Origin: JANWXD01 sp037446115
GTDB lineage: Bacteria > Acidobacteriota > Terriglobia > Bryobacterales > Bryobacteraceae
Assembly: GCA_037446115.1 (NCBI GenBank)
Contig: JBBIJF010000027.1
Coordinates: forward strand, 1-60,399
Length of the DNA: 60,399 bases
Direction of reading: 5' to 3'
Below, piece by piece: positions 49,201-56,799 of the stretch. Under the pieces are notes generated by a model, which saw only the letters and a list, made by a program, of their open reading frames with translations, was not told the DNA's origin and did not search any database. Both the position numbers and the translations under genes were made by a program. Each line of letters opens with the position of its first letter. The stretch's first letter is position 1.

Positions 49201-49402
49201 CCGGAACTGGAACCTGAGCGTACAAAAATCCGTGTTTCTGCACGAGGACTGGAGGCTTCGGTTCCGTGCCGATTTCATCAACGCCTTCAATCAGCGTAAT
49301 TTTGGTAATCCAAACGCAGTGATGTCTTCTGGGAGCTTTGGGGCCAACACCTCGAATCCCGGAAACCGGTCCATTCTCCTGAGTGTGAAGCTCAGCTTTT
49401 GA
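46220..49402 (+). CDS. Oar-like TonB-dependent receptor with carboxypeptidase-regulatory N-terminal domain
   Basis: A 1060-residue outer-membrane protein. The signal peptide is MRTIASVTIVAIFAASTVSA. Residues ~22-110 form a CarboxypepD_reg-like domain: RGSISGILRDPTGAVVTGATVKATN, TGFYRFAGLEPGVYSIEFTASGF. The plug domain has NNFLLDGTDNNDASVTIAGTRI and VSEVQVQTTAYSAEFGRNSGAQFSAITRSGTNRFHGDAWDYY, wording typical of acidobacterial receptors. The barrel ends with LRFRADFINAFNQRNFGNPN and a final aromatic Phe. The ligand is unknown; such receptors commonly serve polymer or siderophore uptake. The start has AAGGGG upstream. It lies inside the segment bracketed by the duplicated selenoprotein 3' end. 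Confidence 0.93.
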   Translation: MRTIASVTIVAIFAASTVSAQLTRGSISGILRDPTGAVVTGATVKATNQDTNIEQTTATNQTGFYRFAGLEPGVYSIEFTASGFEIRRVQGIQVSAAQDVTLDQTLAVAGTQTVVEVVDSPAGVELAKTTATIERTLNAKFVENVPLTAGTRDLTTLALLAPNVNRAPGSTGFSASGQRARNNNFLLDGTDNNDASVTIAGTRIIPEAVSEVQVQTTAYSAEFGRNSGAQFSAITRSGTNRFHGDAWDYYSGNSLEPLNLLNKRAGLTDTPRFVQNQAGGAIGGPIVKNKTFFFGLVETNRRRETRDARNATPITIPTPTGFQALRSVPLGPNQTTESRQAVLNAIGFFPEIHAQIPRFDSVRNINVNGVPIEVGTARIPLANPHNFWQVVGRVDHQLTSGNRLNYRFLIDDRDQPNVVSNLGFGERFAGSQDILGQNHAWGWTSTPKPNFINEFRFAYSRRNLDFPENDPNSPATNVAGFFTLGGLANFPQGRLQQTFQFQNVSTWVLGRHSLRFGADIRRLKLFNRADFDSKGTFTFPTFADFINNNPLTITQALNTATFDARQWQTYFFVQDDLKLTRDLTVNIGFRYEYNDIPFGFFGATDPAVRAVGVPGPVRTDRNNAAPRGGLAWSPRFEKNTWLGRIFGDGMTVFRGGYGISYDVLFFNILTVNASNFPRVVVSQINRPDTVNVFPRIATRVVTPTLDPLALFVNSPEDLQNPTTHFYSFSIQRQFSKNYIVEIGYNGSRSYHQIRQGQRNPGILTSEQAALVRETKNPNAIPGLQARRLNPNIGSRITIESTALADYNALFVKFDKRFANNFLVGANYTWSKTLSDNDESLGVAAITGSSPQVPQNFFDFRQEHSLSVFDRPHRFVAHYQWDLPWFKKSSSAVLRHILGDWSLTGFTEFQSGQPFTIRTGVDSGGVGTAASARPNFNPGGIFERDPVSKNLRTFRIPIDGRGIVTTPLDANGIPLPNSQPGGGTLGRNTFRGPGFRNWNLSVQKSVFLHEDWRLRFRADFINAFNQRNFGNPNAVMSSGSFGANTSNPGNRSILLSVKLSF

Positions 49403-49880
49403 GCAAATACGCGGAAGTAAGTTCATTCCGGCGCGGGCCAGCCGCGCGATCCCGGGTTGGCGGCGCGGCCCGCGACACGGGCTGCGCGGGTGCGCCGGCA
49501 AAGGATATCCCGCCTGGTTCCCTGACGGCACCTTTGATATCGTGACGCCGGATCGCGGCGCACTCTGCCTGTTGCGCCGAACACGATTTGCGGTGCGATT
49601 GCCTGATTCTCGCCTGGAGCGCCACAACCTCCCTCGGCGGTTTGCCGGGCCTCAAACAGCACCCCCTGTCGGTCCGGAGGCTCGGGGAGGCTGCGAAACC
49701 ACATCGTCAGCGGCTTCGAGCATGTGGTGGTAGTACGCCGGGGATCAGACCGGGAGCTGCCGTTCTGGACCGGCCTGGAGCCCAGCAAGCGTGACTCCCA
49801 CCGTTCCGGTGTCGAATTCATAAGGGGCGGTGCTCCCCTCTCGTCGAGCCGGACGAGTCCTCCGCAGGGGCCGCCCCGCC
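49403..49880. other. 478-bp gap, probably decayed coding sequence
   Basis: Short overlapping frames on both strands, none complete. One plus-strand scrap (about 49500-49530) reads PAWFPDGTFDIVTP, faintly like a methyltransferase motif, and another further on reads IVSGFEHVVVVRRGSDRELPFW. They are in different frames with stops between. I cannot name an ancestral gene. Confidence 0.35.
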
Positions 49881-51290
49881 ATGTCACAAATGGCAATCAA
49901 GCTGGCGCTATTGCTTGCGGTTTCGGAGTTGTTGTATGTCGATCTGCTCATGCTCGATGCGGTGAACGGCTGGCGTCCGGTAGGCCGGTTTTTGCTCGAT
50001 ATGGCGCTTCTGTTCGGCTTCTATTCCGTCGCTTGGCGGGTTATCGCCGCTGGGCGCTCCAGGCGGCACGATCTCGCTCTCGTCTTCGCGGGGGCTTTGC
50101 TGTTCCGCGGAACATTGCTTCCAGCGGGTATGAGGGACCCTTATCGCACATCAAATCTTGCAGCAGGACTGTCCGCCGATCTGCTTGGTCGGGAGGTCAC
50201 CTTCGAACCATTCCTGCTGTTCGACTCCGATGTGTGGCGGTATTTGTGGGAGGGTCACGCGGCGGCCCATGGCGCCAACCCGTTTCGGCAAAGCCCGAAT
50301 CGCCTCGAGATGAGCCCGCTGGCCGCGGCAGAACCTGGTCCGGCCACCGACCACATTTCCATTTGGCCCGAAATACATGGCAACGTGACACACCGGGAGT
50401 TAACCAGCGTCTATCCGCCGGCGGCGCATGCCCTTTTCCGTCTCTCCCACTACCTCGCACCGGCGAGCGTAACCATGATCAAGCTCCTGGTGACAGCCCT
50501 CGACCTCGCAGTGGCAGTGCTGCTTGTCTTCAGCCTCCGGGCCTTGGGCCTGCCGGAATCCTACGTAGTGCTCTATGCTTGGAACCCACTCGTCGTGAAG
50601 GTCTTTGCCGGTAGCGCCCACTACGATGCTCTGGTGCTGGCACTGTTGGCCGGTGCGACGCTCGCCGTGATTCACCGGCGCATCGGGATGGCTTCCGCCG
50701 TTCTCGGTTTATCGGTTCTAGCGAAGCTGGCGCCGGCGGTGTTGTTTCCTTTCCTCGTCCGGCGTGCCGGGTGGTCCGCGTTGCTACCGGGCGCCGTGCC
50801 GATCCTTGTGGGGCTGGCAATCATGCTGCAAGGTTCTTCGAACTTTTCGGGTTTCGCCGCGTTCGCGCAGTCCTGGCGTTTTAACGGAGGTCCGTACCTG
50901 CTTCTGGACAGCGCCACGGGCCCCGCCGCCCGCTATCTGGCGGCAGGGCTGCTGATGCTCGCCCTTTGGTGGCTTTTCCGCCGCGACTCCGGGACGAACA
51001 CCGCATTCCTCACGGCGAGCGCGAACGCGCTCGGTGCTTCACTGCTGCTGAGTCCGGTCGTGAATCCTTGGTACGTCACTTGGATTCTGCCGTTCGCGGC
51101 GCCGGCACGCCGTTGGTTGTGGCTCCTGTTCTCCGCGTTGGTCTGCCTGTCCTTCCTGGTGATGGTAGACGGACGCGAACACCACTGGGTCTTGTGGGTG
51201 GAGTACGGACTCATGATTCCCGCCGCTTTCTGGCTTCGCCGGAAACGCGGCAATCTCTGCAAAACTACACGAAAGGAAGACAGCGTATGA
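49881..51290 (+). CDS. Polytopic membrane glycosyltransferase, GT87/DUF2029-like
   Basis: A 469-residue integral membrane protein with about ten to twelve helices. Loop features suggest a GT-C fold: FDSDVWRYLWEGHAAAHGANPF (an acidic D/E pair after the first long loop), TSVYPPAAHALFRLSHYL and YAWNPLVVKVFAGSAHYDALVLALLAGA. The DxD-like acidic first loop and YPP segment are typical of polyprenyl-phosphate-sugar-using mannosyl/arabinosyl transferases. ATG 49881 is chosen (MSQMAIKL precedes helix 1); an in-frame start at 49830 adds Arg-rich sequence. Its stop overlaps the next gene's ATG. Confidence 0.78.
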   Translation: MSQMAIKLALLLAVSELLYVDLLMLDAVNGWRPVGRFLLDMALLFGFYSVAWRVIAAGRSRRHDLALVFAGALLFRGTLLPAGMRDPYRTSNLAAGLSADLLGREVTFEPFLLFDSDVWRYLWEGHAAAHGANPFRQSPNRLEMSPLAAAEPGPATDHISIWPEIHGNVTHRELTSVYPPAAHALFRLSHYLAPASVTMIKLLVTALDLAVAVLLVFSLRALGLPESYVVLYAWNPLVVKVFAGSAHYDALVLALLAGATLAVIHRRIGMASAVLGLSVLAKLAPAVLFPFLVRRAGWSALLPGAVPILVGLAIMLQGSSNFSGFAAFAQSWRFNGGPYLLLDSATGPAARYLAAGLLMLALWWLFRRDSGTNTAFLTASANALGASLLLSPVVNPWYVTWILPFAAPARRWLWLLFSALVCLSFLVMVDGREHHWVLWVEYGLMIPAAFWLRRKRGNLCKTTRKEDSV

Positions 51291-51655
51291 TGCTTCGATT
51301 CTTGCTCGCCGCCCTGGCGGCGTATGGGTCACTCGGTCTGGCCTTCGGGCAAGGCAGCGGGTCGACGGAACCCCCGAAAGAGGGCCGCGACAGCGCGTTT
51401 CTGGTTACGAAGACGGCCAAGGGCTCCGTCGTCGAGCCTCCTTCGCGGGACGAGTTTGTGGTTGAAGTTGACGGCAAGCGGCTTTCTCTGCGCATCGACA
51501 CCGAAACTGCCCTGAAGGCGGACGAAGGCGCCGATGTGAAGGATCCGCGCAACGTCTCCGCGGCGGACTTGAAAAAGGGCCAGCCGGTACGGGTCAAGTA
51601 TCGCCCGGCCGATCAAACCGCTGTCGAAATACGGATACTGAAGTCGCAGACTTGA
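51287..51655 (+). CDS. Small exported protein of unknown function
   Basis: A 122-residue protein. The signal peptide is MMLRFLLAALAAYGSLGLAFG. The mature part, about 100 residues, is predicted beta-rich: TAKGSVVEPPSRDEFVVEVDGKRLSLRID, ADEGADVKDPRNVSAADLKKGQPVRVKYRPAD. It resembles small OB-like periplasmic proteins (DUF5666-like pattern of tolerance-to-linker 'G.pVrV.y'), but I cannot assign a family with confidence. The ATG at 51287 overlaps the glycosyltransferase stop (ATGATG), implying coupled expression. Confidence 0.65.
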   Translation: MMLRFLLAALAAYGSLGLAFGQGSGSTEPPKEGRDSAFLVTKTAKGSVVEPPSRDEFVVEVDGKRLSLRIDTETALKADEGADVKDPRNVSAADLKKGQPVRVKYRPADQTAVEIRILKSQT

Positions 51656-51689
51656 CCTCCGCGGGCGATCCACGTTAGCGGCACACCCC

Positions 51690-51840
51690 TGCTTGTGGAG
51701 TGCTGTGTTACCAAGGCTGCGATGACAGGGCCTGTTACCCGCCTCCGACGGTTTCATTGAAATGGACGTTCCGGGTGGAGGCTCACGACGGGCGCGGCGC
51801 GCCGGTGGCGTGGCAGAGGAAGAGCGCGCCCCGGCGTTGG
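51690..51840 (+). pseudogene. Truncated copy of the 3' end of the selenoprotein gene
   Basis: From 51718 to 51840 the DNA is about 90% identical by eye to 45670-45792, the last ~41 codons of the selenoprotein gene. It encodes GCDDRACYPPPTVSLKWTFRVEAHDGRGAPV. Weaker similarity extends upstream to about 51690 but with a 4-base loss that breaks the frame, and the TAG stop has become TGG. No redoxin domain or TGA codon is present. It marks the far end of a ~6-kb segment flanked by these two copies. Confidence 0.85.
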
Positions 51841-51923
51841 CCCTGGTTGTGGCCTTCAGTAGCACGATTCATGGCGTACACGGTAGCCGGGGGGGCCTGT
51901 ACCACCGCGCTCCGCCGTCGGGC

Positions 51924-52832
51924 CTAATTGAGCCACGGGCTGCTAGCGCGGCGGCCCAGGGAGATGTGAACCGACAGCGGGTAATGGTCCGAAGCGACGA
52001 TTTCTCTGTGCACTTTTCCGTTGTCAAACCGCAGAGGACCGCGCACGAAGATCCAATCCAGTCGCTCACCCCTTCGTGTCGTCCCGACGGATTCCTGTCC
52101 CACGGCATCTCGAAACCCCGCTTGCTTCACGCGGGAGACCAGCGGCGAAGGGCGGCGCTTGGTGTTCAGGTCGCCTGCCAGTATGATGGCCGTGGAGGGT
52201 GGGTAGCGATCTGCGTCGGCCAGGATTTCCTCCAATTGCAACAGTCGCCGGCGTTCCGAGCCATTGCTCTCCAGGTGGGCGTTGTAAATGACTAGTTTGC
52301 AGGTACCCACGTTGAGCTCCACCACCAGTGCCATTCGTCCTCCCTCTCGCCGCTGAAAGATGCCCCAGTTGGGTAGATACCACCGCGGCATCCAGTAGTC
52401 GGACTGTTCAGTGAACCGCAGTATTCGCGGGGACAAGATGGGCCAACAGGACAATACAGCCTGTCCGTGGTAGGCTGGCGAGGAGCGAGATCCCTGGCCC
52501 AGTTCTTCAAACTCCACGCCGAAAACGTAGTTCAGTCTCAACCGGCGCGCCAGGTCTTCGGCCACGTTCCGACGCCCCGTCCGGCGCGCGTTCAGGTCCA
52601 CCTCCTGAAATACGCAGAGGTGAGGCCTTTCCCTTTCCAAGGCGGTCCGGATCGCGTCCAGCCGGAGCCCGCGTTCGATGTTCCAGTTCAAAAGTTTCAG
52701 TGAATCGGCTGGTTTGGCTCCGTCGGAGAATGTTCCCTGCCAGATGTAATTCCGTGCGTCATGCGCGTGAAATTGGGCCATGGCAACAGTAACTAAGACT
52801 CCAACCACGAGTATCGCCAGAAAGACCCTCAT
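51924..52832 (-). CDS. Endonuclease/exonuclease/phosphatase (EEP) family protein, exported or membrane-anchored
   Basis: A 302-residue EEP-fold hydrolase with an N-terminal hydrophobic segment (FLAILVVGVLVTVAMAQ). The catalytic motifs are in order: LKLLNWNIERG (metal-binding Asn), CVFQEVD (Glu), VIYNAHLES (His), ILAGDLNT (Asp-x-Asn), RLDWIFVRG and ASDHYPLSVHI (Asp-His). The fold includes DNases, inositol-polyphosphate phosphatases and sphingomyelinases, so the substrate is open. It is the last gene of the six-gene minus-strand operon (24 bp after the nucleotidyltransferase), which favours a role on a phosphodiester product of that pathway. Confidence 0.88.
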   Translation of the reverse strand: MRVFLAILVVGVLVTVAMAQFHAHDARNYIWQGTFSDGAKPADSLKLLNWNIERGLRLDAIRTALERERPHLCVFQEVDLNARRTGRRNVAEDLARRLRLNYVFGVEFEELGQGSRSSPAYHGQAVLSCWPILSPRILRFTEQSDYWMPRWYLPNWGIFQRREGGRMALVVELNVGTCKLVIYNAHLESNGSERRRLLQLEEILADADRYPPSTAIILAGDLNTKRRPSPLVSRVKQAGFRDAVGQESVGTTRRGERLDWIFVRGPLRFDNGKVHREIVASDHYPLSVHISLGRRASSPWLN

Positions 52833-52856
52833 GTGAGTGGCACAGTTGCAGCACCG

Positions 52857-53654
52857 CTACTCCGTGACCGGCGCCAGTAGCTCACGCTGTTGGGCGACTT
52901 GGTGTTCGCCGGGAACGCCGCCAGCTTCGATCAGGCGCGGATATACGACGGTTTGGGCGAACCGCAGATCTTCGGGATCGTCAATTTCGGTCCAGGGGAG
53001 GCCCCCGGTCTCGGTGAACCGCACCGGCGTTCCGCGGGCGATCAGCCGCTCGACTGCCACCTGGAAAAAATCGTGCACCCGTCCCTCTTGGATCAGCTCC
53101 GAGATGGCAGAAAAAAGAAGCCGGCACCCGCGTTGGGAGAAGGTCGTAACGCCGATGTAGGTCCCGCTGAAGTCCTGACGCGAAATGCCCTTTCTCATGG
53201 TCACAACCTGACCTCCGCGGATGATGACCTTCATGGTTTCATCGCGAAACTCTCGGTCGATGATGACGGAGATATCGGCACGAGTCTGGACTGCGGGAAG
53301 CAGAATGCGAGGATGCAACAGTACATCGGCGTTCAAACAGATAAAGGCGCTGTCGCGGACCCATTCGTGCGCCAGCCAAAGCGAGTAGATGTTGTTCGTG
53401 ACAGCAAACTGGGGATTCGTAATAAAGCTGATCGAATCCCAGCTGTCCGAGTGCCGGTGAGCGACGTGGTTTATGATCTGTTCTTTCCCATGGCCGATAA
53501 CGATCGCGATCTCGGGAATCCCGGCGCGGAGCAGGCTGTCAATCTGGAAGTCGAGAATCGCCCGGCCGCCGAATTGCAGCAGGCATTTGGGCAAGCCCCT
53601 CGTTAGCTGTTGAATCCGCGACCCAGTCCCTGCGGCTAGAATGACCGCCTTCAT
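52857..53654 (-). CDS. Sugar/alcohol-phosphate nucleotidyltransferase (LicC/IPCT-like cytidylyltransferase)
   Basis: A 265-residue nucleotidyltransferase. It begins MKAVILAAGTGSRIQQLTRGLPKCLLQFGG, the NTP-binding signature with the PK lysine. NPQFAVTNNIYSLWLAHEWV is a pattern seen in LicC (choline-phosphate), PntC (aminoethylphosphonate) and inositol-phosphate cytidylyltransferases. AFICLNADVLLHP carries the metal-binding Asp and TEIDDPEDLRFAQ a second acidic motif. It probably makes a CDP-activated alcohol for the adjacent CDP-alcohol phosphotransferase. ATG 53654 is 11 bp after the upstream stop; 16 extra in-frame codons upstream lack the motif. Confidence 0.82.
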   Translation of the reverse strand: MKAVILAAGTGSRIQQLTRGLPKCLLQFGGRAILDFQIDSLLRAGIPEIAIVIGHGKEQIINHVAHRHSDSWDSISFITNPQFAVTNNIYSLWLAHEWVRDSAFICLNADVLLHPRILLPAVQTRADISVIIDREFRDETMKVIIRGGQVVTMRKGISRQDFSGTYIGVTTFSQRGCRLLFSAISELIQEGRVHDFFQVAVERLIARGTPVRFTETGGLPWTEIDDPEDLRFAQTVVYPRLIEAGGVPGEHQVAQQRELLAPVTE

Positions 53655-53665
53655 AAGTCCCTCGC

Positions 53666-55006
53666 TCACCGCACCGGTAGCGATGCGGCGGGGTGGTTCC
53701 ACTCATTTGACGGACCCGCCAGAGCGGGTCGGAGAAGTCGACCTGTGGAAAGGCCGAGGATCCACGCCAGGTTGCTGCCAAAGACGGCCAGGGCAAAGAA
53801 GATCTTGAGCCCGCCCAAAACCGAAAAAATCAACACGTAGTGACAGAGCACTGCTTTCTTGATGAAGCAGTGCACCTGGCGCACAAAGCGCGACACGATG
53901 TTCCCGGAGTCTGCTTCGAGCAAGCGGTAGTATCGGTTCAAGTATTCAGACGGTTTGCCGATCCGGCACGCCAGCCTCCTGTGCCAGGTGGCTACGAGAA
54001 ACGTCATCACGGTTCCGAACAGCAGCAGCCCTCCCATCCCTAGCCACAGGCGTCCGTGTTGGCGATATAGGCCGATGGCCATGCCGGAAAACACGGGAAT
54101 GTAGCTGGCATAGTCCACGAAGGATTCCAGCCAGCAGCCGAAAGCAGATTCCCGGAACGTGGTGCGGGCCAGCATTCCGTCGATTTCGTCGAACAGCACG
54201 GTTACGAAATAGAGAAGGGCGCCCAGGACATAAGCGCTCCAATAGCCCTGCGCAAACCAATATCCCGACAGGAGCGCGGCCGGCAGTCCGGCGAGTGTGA
54301 CCATATTGGGCGTGACGGACGTTTTGGAAAGCCATCGCACCAGCGGCCGGCAAAGCCGGCGGTTGAATTTGGAGTGCATTCCGTCCCACTCTTTGCCGGA
54401 GCGGCGAATCAGTTCTCGCTCGACCAAGCGCGCTGTCTCGGGCGAGCGAACAGCCCAGCCGCCGACTGCGTCCGGGATGAAGCTAACAGGAAGACGGGCG
54501 AGGAACTCGGTCAGGACCCCGGTGCGGCGGGCTGAGACCTCGAGGGTCTCGAACAGCCGCGTGGCGACAATTACTGCCGGCGTCCCTTCCGGTCTCTCGA
54601 GCGTCGTCAACCGCGTGCCGTACTCGGCAGTCTTGCCTTTGGCGATCAGTGTGGCCAGGGCCCTGCTGTCCGCGATGAAGTTCCACGGGAGCCAGAGGAA
54701 CCGCGCCTCCAGCCGATTCCGCACGCGCCTCCAGTGGGAAGGGCTTTCGGGGTCGAAAGGTTCATCCAGCGCGACGGTCCCGATGGCGACAGAAGAGAGG
54801 ATCGGCGATCTCAGGGAGCCAGTAACCCACTCCTCGGACAACTGCCTTGGGTACAGCAAAAGGACCGACGTGGCTCCGCTCTTCACCGCTGTGGCTATCA
54901 CGCGTACCAAGAGAGGAACGCCGCAGACTTCACGAAAGAGTACTTGCGCGGGCGCCCCGTGCTTTTCTGGCTCAGGGATTCCGGGCAATGAAAGCACTAC
55001 CTGCAT
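53666..55006 (-). CDS. Fusion of degenerate nucleotidyltransferase-like domain and CDP-alcohol phosphotransferase
   Basis: A 446-residue protein. Residues ~1-200 resemble a nucleotidyltransferase fold (VVLSLPGIPEPEKHGAPAQVLF, GVPLLVRVIATAVKSGATSVLLLYP), but the G-x-G-T-R-L signature is lost. Residues ~215-446 are a CDP-alcohol phosphatidyltransferase with several membrane helices. Its motif is DEIDGMLAR (273-281), then G290, E294 and D298. The family pattern is D-x2-D-G-x2-A-R-x8-G-x3-D-x3-D, so the third Asp is Glu here. The layout resembles the IPCT/DIPPS fusion that makes di-myo-inositol phosphate in Archaeoglobus. ATG 55006 has AAGGAAAGGA upstream; an ATG-like start at 55039 is less likely. 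Its start overlaps the flippase-like gene. Confidence 0.82.
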   Translation of the reverse strand: MQVVLSLPGIPEPEKHGAPAQVLFREVCGVPLLVRVIATAVKSGATSVLLLYPRQLSEEWVTGSLRSPILSSVAIGTVALDEPFDPESPSHWRRVRNRLEARFLWLPWNFIADSRALATLIAKGKTAEYGTRLTTLERPEGTPAVIVATRLFETLEVSARRTGVLTEFLARLPVSFIPDAVGGWAVRSPETARLVERELIRRSGKEWDGMHSKFNRRLCRPLVRWLSKTSVTPNMVTLAGLPAALLSGYWFAQGYWSAYVLGALLYFVTVLFDEIDGMLARTTFRESAFGCWLESFVDYASYIPVFSGMAIGLYRQHGRLWLGMGGLLLFGTVMTFLVATWHRRLACRIGKPSEYLNRYYRLLEADSGNIVSRFVRQVHCFIKKAVLCHYVLIFSVLGGLKIFFALAVFGSNLAWILGLSTGRLLRPALAGPSNEWNHPAASLPVR

Positions 55007-56009
55007 CAAAGGATTCCTTTCCTTGTTCAGGGCAAACAAGCCGCCGGGCGCTCCGAGCCGAGCCGCGGAGGCTCAGCCAGACCAGCCCCATGGCGGCCCA
55101 GAAAAGAGCTTGCACCCGTCGGGCAAGGGCCAGCGTCAGACCGGCAGCGGGATCCATACCCAGCAGGAGAAACGTGCCGGCTGCACCGCCCTCGTCGGCA
55201 CCTACCCGGCCGGGGACGTAAAAGCTGACGATCTTCACCAAACGGTTAGCAGCCTCCACGGCCAGCAGAGCAAAGAGACCGATGTGGATGCCGAGGGCAT
55301 TCATCACAGTTAACGCTTCAGCCGCCGTCACCGCCTGGATCAGCAACCCGAGGCAGAGCATCCGCCGGACAGCGGCCGGATGCCGAAACCGAAACGACCG
55401 TATCCGGTTCTCGATTTCTTCTGCCTTATGCAGCCAAGAGCAGGACTGATGACCTTGCCCTTTCCAGCTGCAGACGAGCGCCCGCACACGCGTGACCACC
55501 GGCCTGCGAGACAGCAGAAGCGACAGAGCGGCGGTAAACATCGCCACCGAAACTGCTAGCATTGCGAGCGTGCCCGGTACTCCGCCGAGAAGTAAGATTC
55601 CCGCGAGAGCTCCAGCCAGCCCCAAGAGCGCCGAAGTGAACCAGTAGACACCGGTATCTACGAGCGTGCCGACGACGCTGGCTTCAACCGCCGCGGAATC
55701 CCGCAGCAACAGGGGCTTCATTGGCTCCCCCACCACGGGCCCCATCGCTGACAGGTAGGCCATCGCTTGGGCGGCCACCGCGATGCCGAGCAGCCTGCGG
55801 GTGCCTACCACGACGCCGTCCGCCGCCAACGCCTGCTCCCAGCTCCACGTGCGCAACACGACTTTCACCAGACCCAACGTGATCAGAACCGGCAGAGACC
55901 AGCTGACCACCGCCAGTTGCCGCGCCAGGGTCCGCGGTCCGATGCGTGCGATGAGCAAGACCAGAAACGCAAAGCCTGCGGCCGCCAGCACGATCTTGGT
56001 TTTCCTCAT
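54972..56009 (-). CDS. Flippase-like membrane protein (LPG synthase transmembrane/UPF0104 family)
   Basis: A 345-residue protein with about eight membrane helices. The order fits the lysylphosphatidylglycerol-synthase transmembrane family (YbhN/AglD/HpnL-like): LAAAGFAFLVLLIARIG at helix 1, then AVAAQAMAYLSAMGPVVGEPMKPLLLRD with the conserved G-E-P-x-K, and VEAANRLVKIVSFYVPGRVGADEGGAAGTFLLLGMDPAAGLTLALARR, the family's second signature (PG..G..Eg). Members act in flipping or modifying lipid-linked groups. ATG 56009 is 2 bp after the LolA-like stop, with AGGAGCG before it; the longer upstream frame overlaps that gene and is not membrane-like. Confidence 0.82.
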   Translation of the reverse strand: MRKTKIVLAAAGFAFLVLLIARIGPRTLARQLAVVSWSLPVLITLGLVKVVLRTWSWEQALAADGVVVGTRRLLGIAVAAQAMAYLSAMGPVVGEPMKPLLLRDSAAVEASVVGTLVDTGVYWFTSALLGLAGALAGILLLGGVPGTLAMLAVSVAMFTAALSLLLSRRPVVTRVRALVCSWKGQGHQSCSWLHKAEEIENRIRSFRFRHPAAVRRMLCLGLLIQAVTAAEALTVMNALGIHIGLFALLAVEAANRLVKIVSFYVPGRVGADEGGAAGTFLLLGMDPAAGLTLALARRVQALFWAAMGLVWLSLRGSARSARRLVCPEQGKESFDAGSAFIARNP

Positions 56010-56011
56010 CG

Positions 56012-56791
56012 CTATCGCTCCTGTAGGCGCGCCGCAGCCGACTCCATTTGCCCTTGCCGCCGGCGGCTTTCGGCGCTCGGCTCCGACTGGTTGACTCGGT
56101 AGTCCAGGTACTCGACGGCGACTTCTGTGAGGCCGAAAATCAGCACGTCTGTCCTCGACTGGTTCGAGGCCGGCAGCCAGAACGGTCCTACCTTCCGATA
56201 ACGATGGACGAAATGAATCTTGCGGGTCCAAAAGGACGGGTTCTTTGCAGGGCTGCCTTCGATCCGCACCACGGCGAAATCTTTCGCATCCACCCAGATC
56301 CGCCCGCGGAACAGGAGCGTGTTGTCGGTCTTCGGACGAGCCTCCAGCACGTAGCAGGACCGCCCGTCTTCCACCTCGGTCCCCGCGAGCCGGAACTCGT
56401 AATTGGCGGGGCTGATGCGCGTCTGGTTTCGGGCTTGGTCCTGGGCGCCCTCGATCTCGGCCTCGATCATCCGGCGGAACACCCGCTTCCGCACCGCGCC
56501 CGAACCCTTTTCCGAAAGCACCTCAAATTCCTTCCTGCCCGGGTACGTATACTTCATCCGTACTTCCATCTCCGCATGTTTGCGGAAGCGGCTGTTGTCC
56601 AGAACGTAGCGCCGCAGGACGGTGTAGTTTTGCAACGTGGCCGTCCGCCATGCGTCCATCTGCACCATGCGCTCGACGATCTGTTCGGCCGTCAGCATCG
56701 CCGGGGAGGCAGCGCCTCCGGCCTCGATGGCGTCTCCCGGAGCTACAAACGCCCCTAACAAAGCTCCCGGCAGCAGCCAAGTCTTCCTCAT
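56012..56791 (-). CDS. Outer-membrane lipoprotein-sorting-like protein (LolA-fold)
   Basis: A 259-residue exported protein. The signal peptide is MRKTWLLPGALLGAFVAPGDA. The mature part follows the LolA/LolB-like half-barrel pattern of the COG2834 type: LTAEQIVERMVQMDAWRTATLQNYTVLRRYVLDN, FEVLSEKGSGAVRKRVFRRMIEAE, YVLEARPKTDNTLLFRGRIWVDAKDFAVVRIEG and VGPFWLPASNQSRTDVLIFG. Proteins of this shape carry lipids or lipoproteins across the periplasm. In this operon it could handle the lipid or product made by the neighbouring enzymes. It starts 8 bp after the TonB receptor. Confidence 0.8.
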   Translation of the reverse strand: MRKTWLLPGALLGAFVAPGDAIEAGGAASPAMLTAEQIVERMVQMDAWRTATLQNYTVLRRYVLDNSRFRKHAEMEVRMKYTYPGRKEFEVLSEKGSGAVRKRVFRRMIEAEIEGAQDQARNQTRISPANYEFRLAGTEVEDGRSCYVLEARPKTDNTLLFRGRIWVDAKDFAVVRIEGSPAKNPSFWTRKIHFVHRYRKVGPFWLPASNQSRTDVLIFGLTEVAVEYLDYRVNQSEPSAESRRRQGQMESAAARLQER

Positions 56792-56799
56792 GCGTTCTC

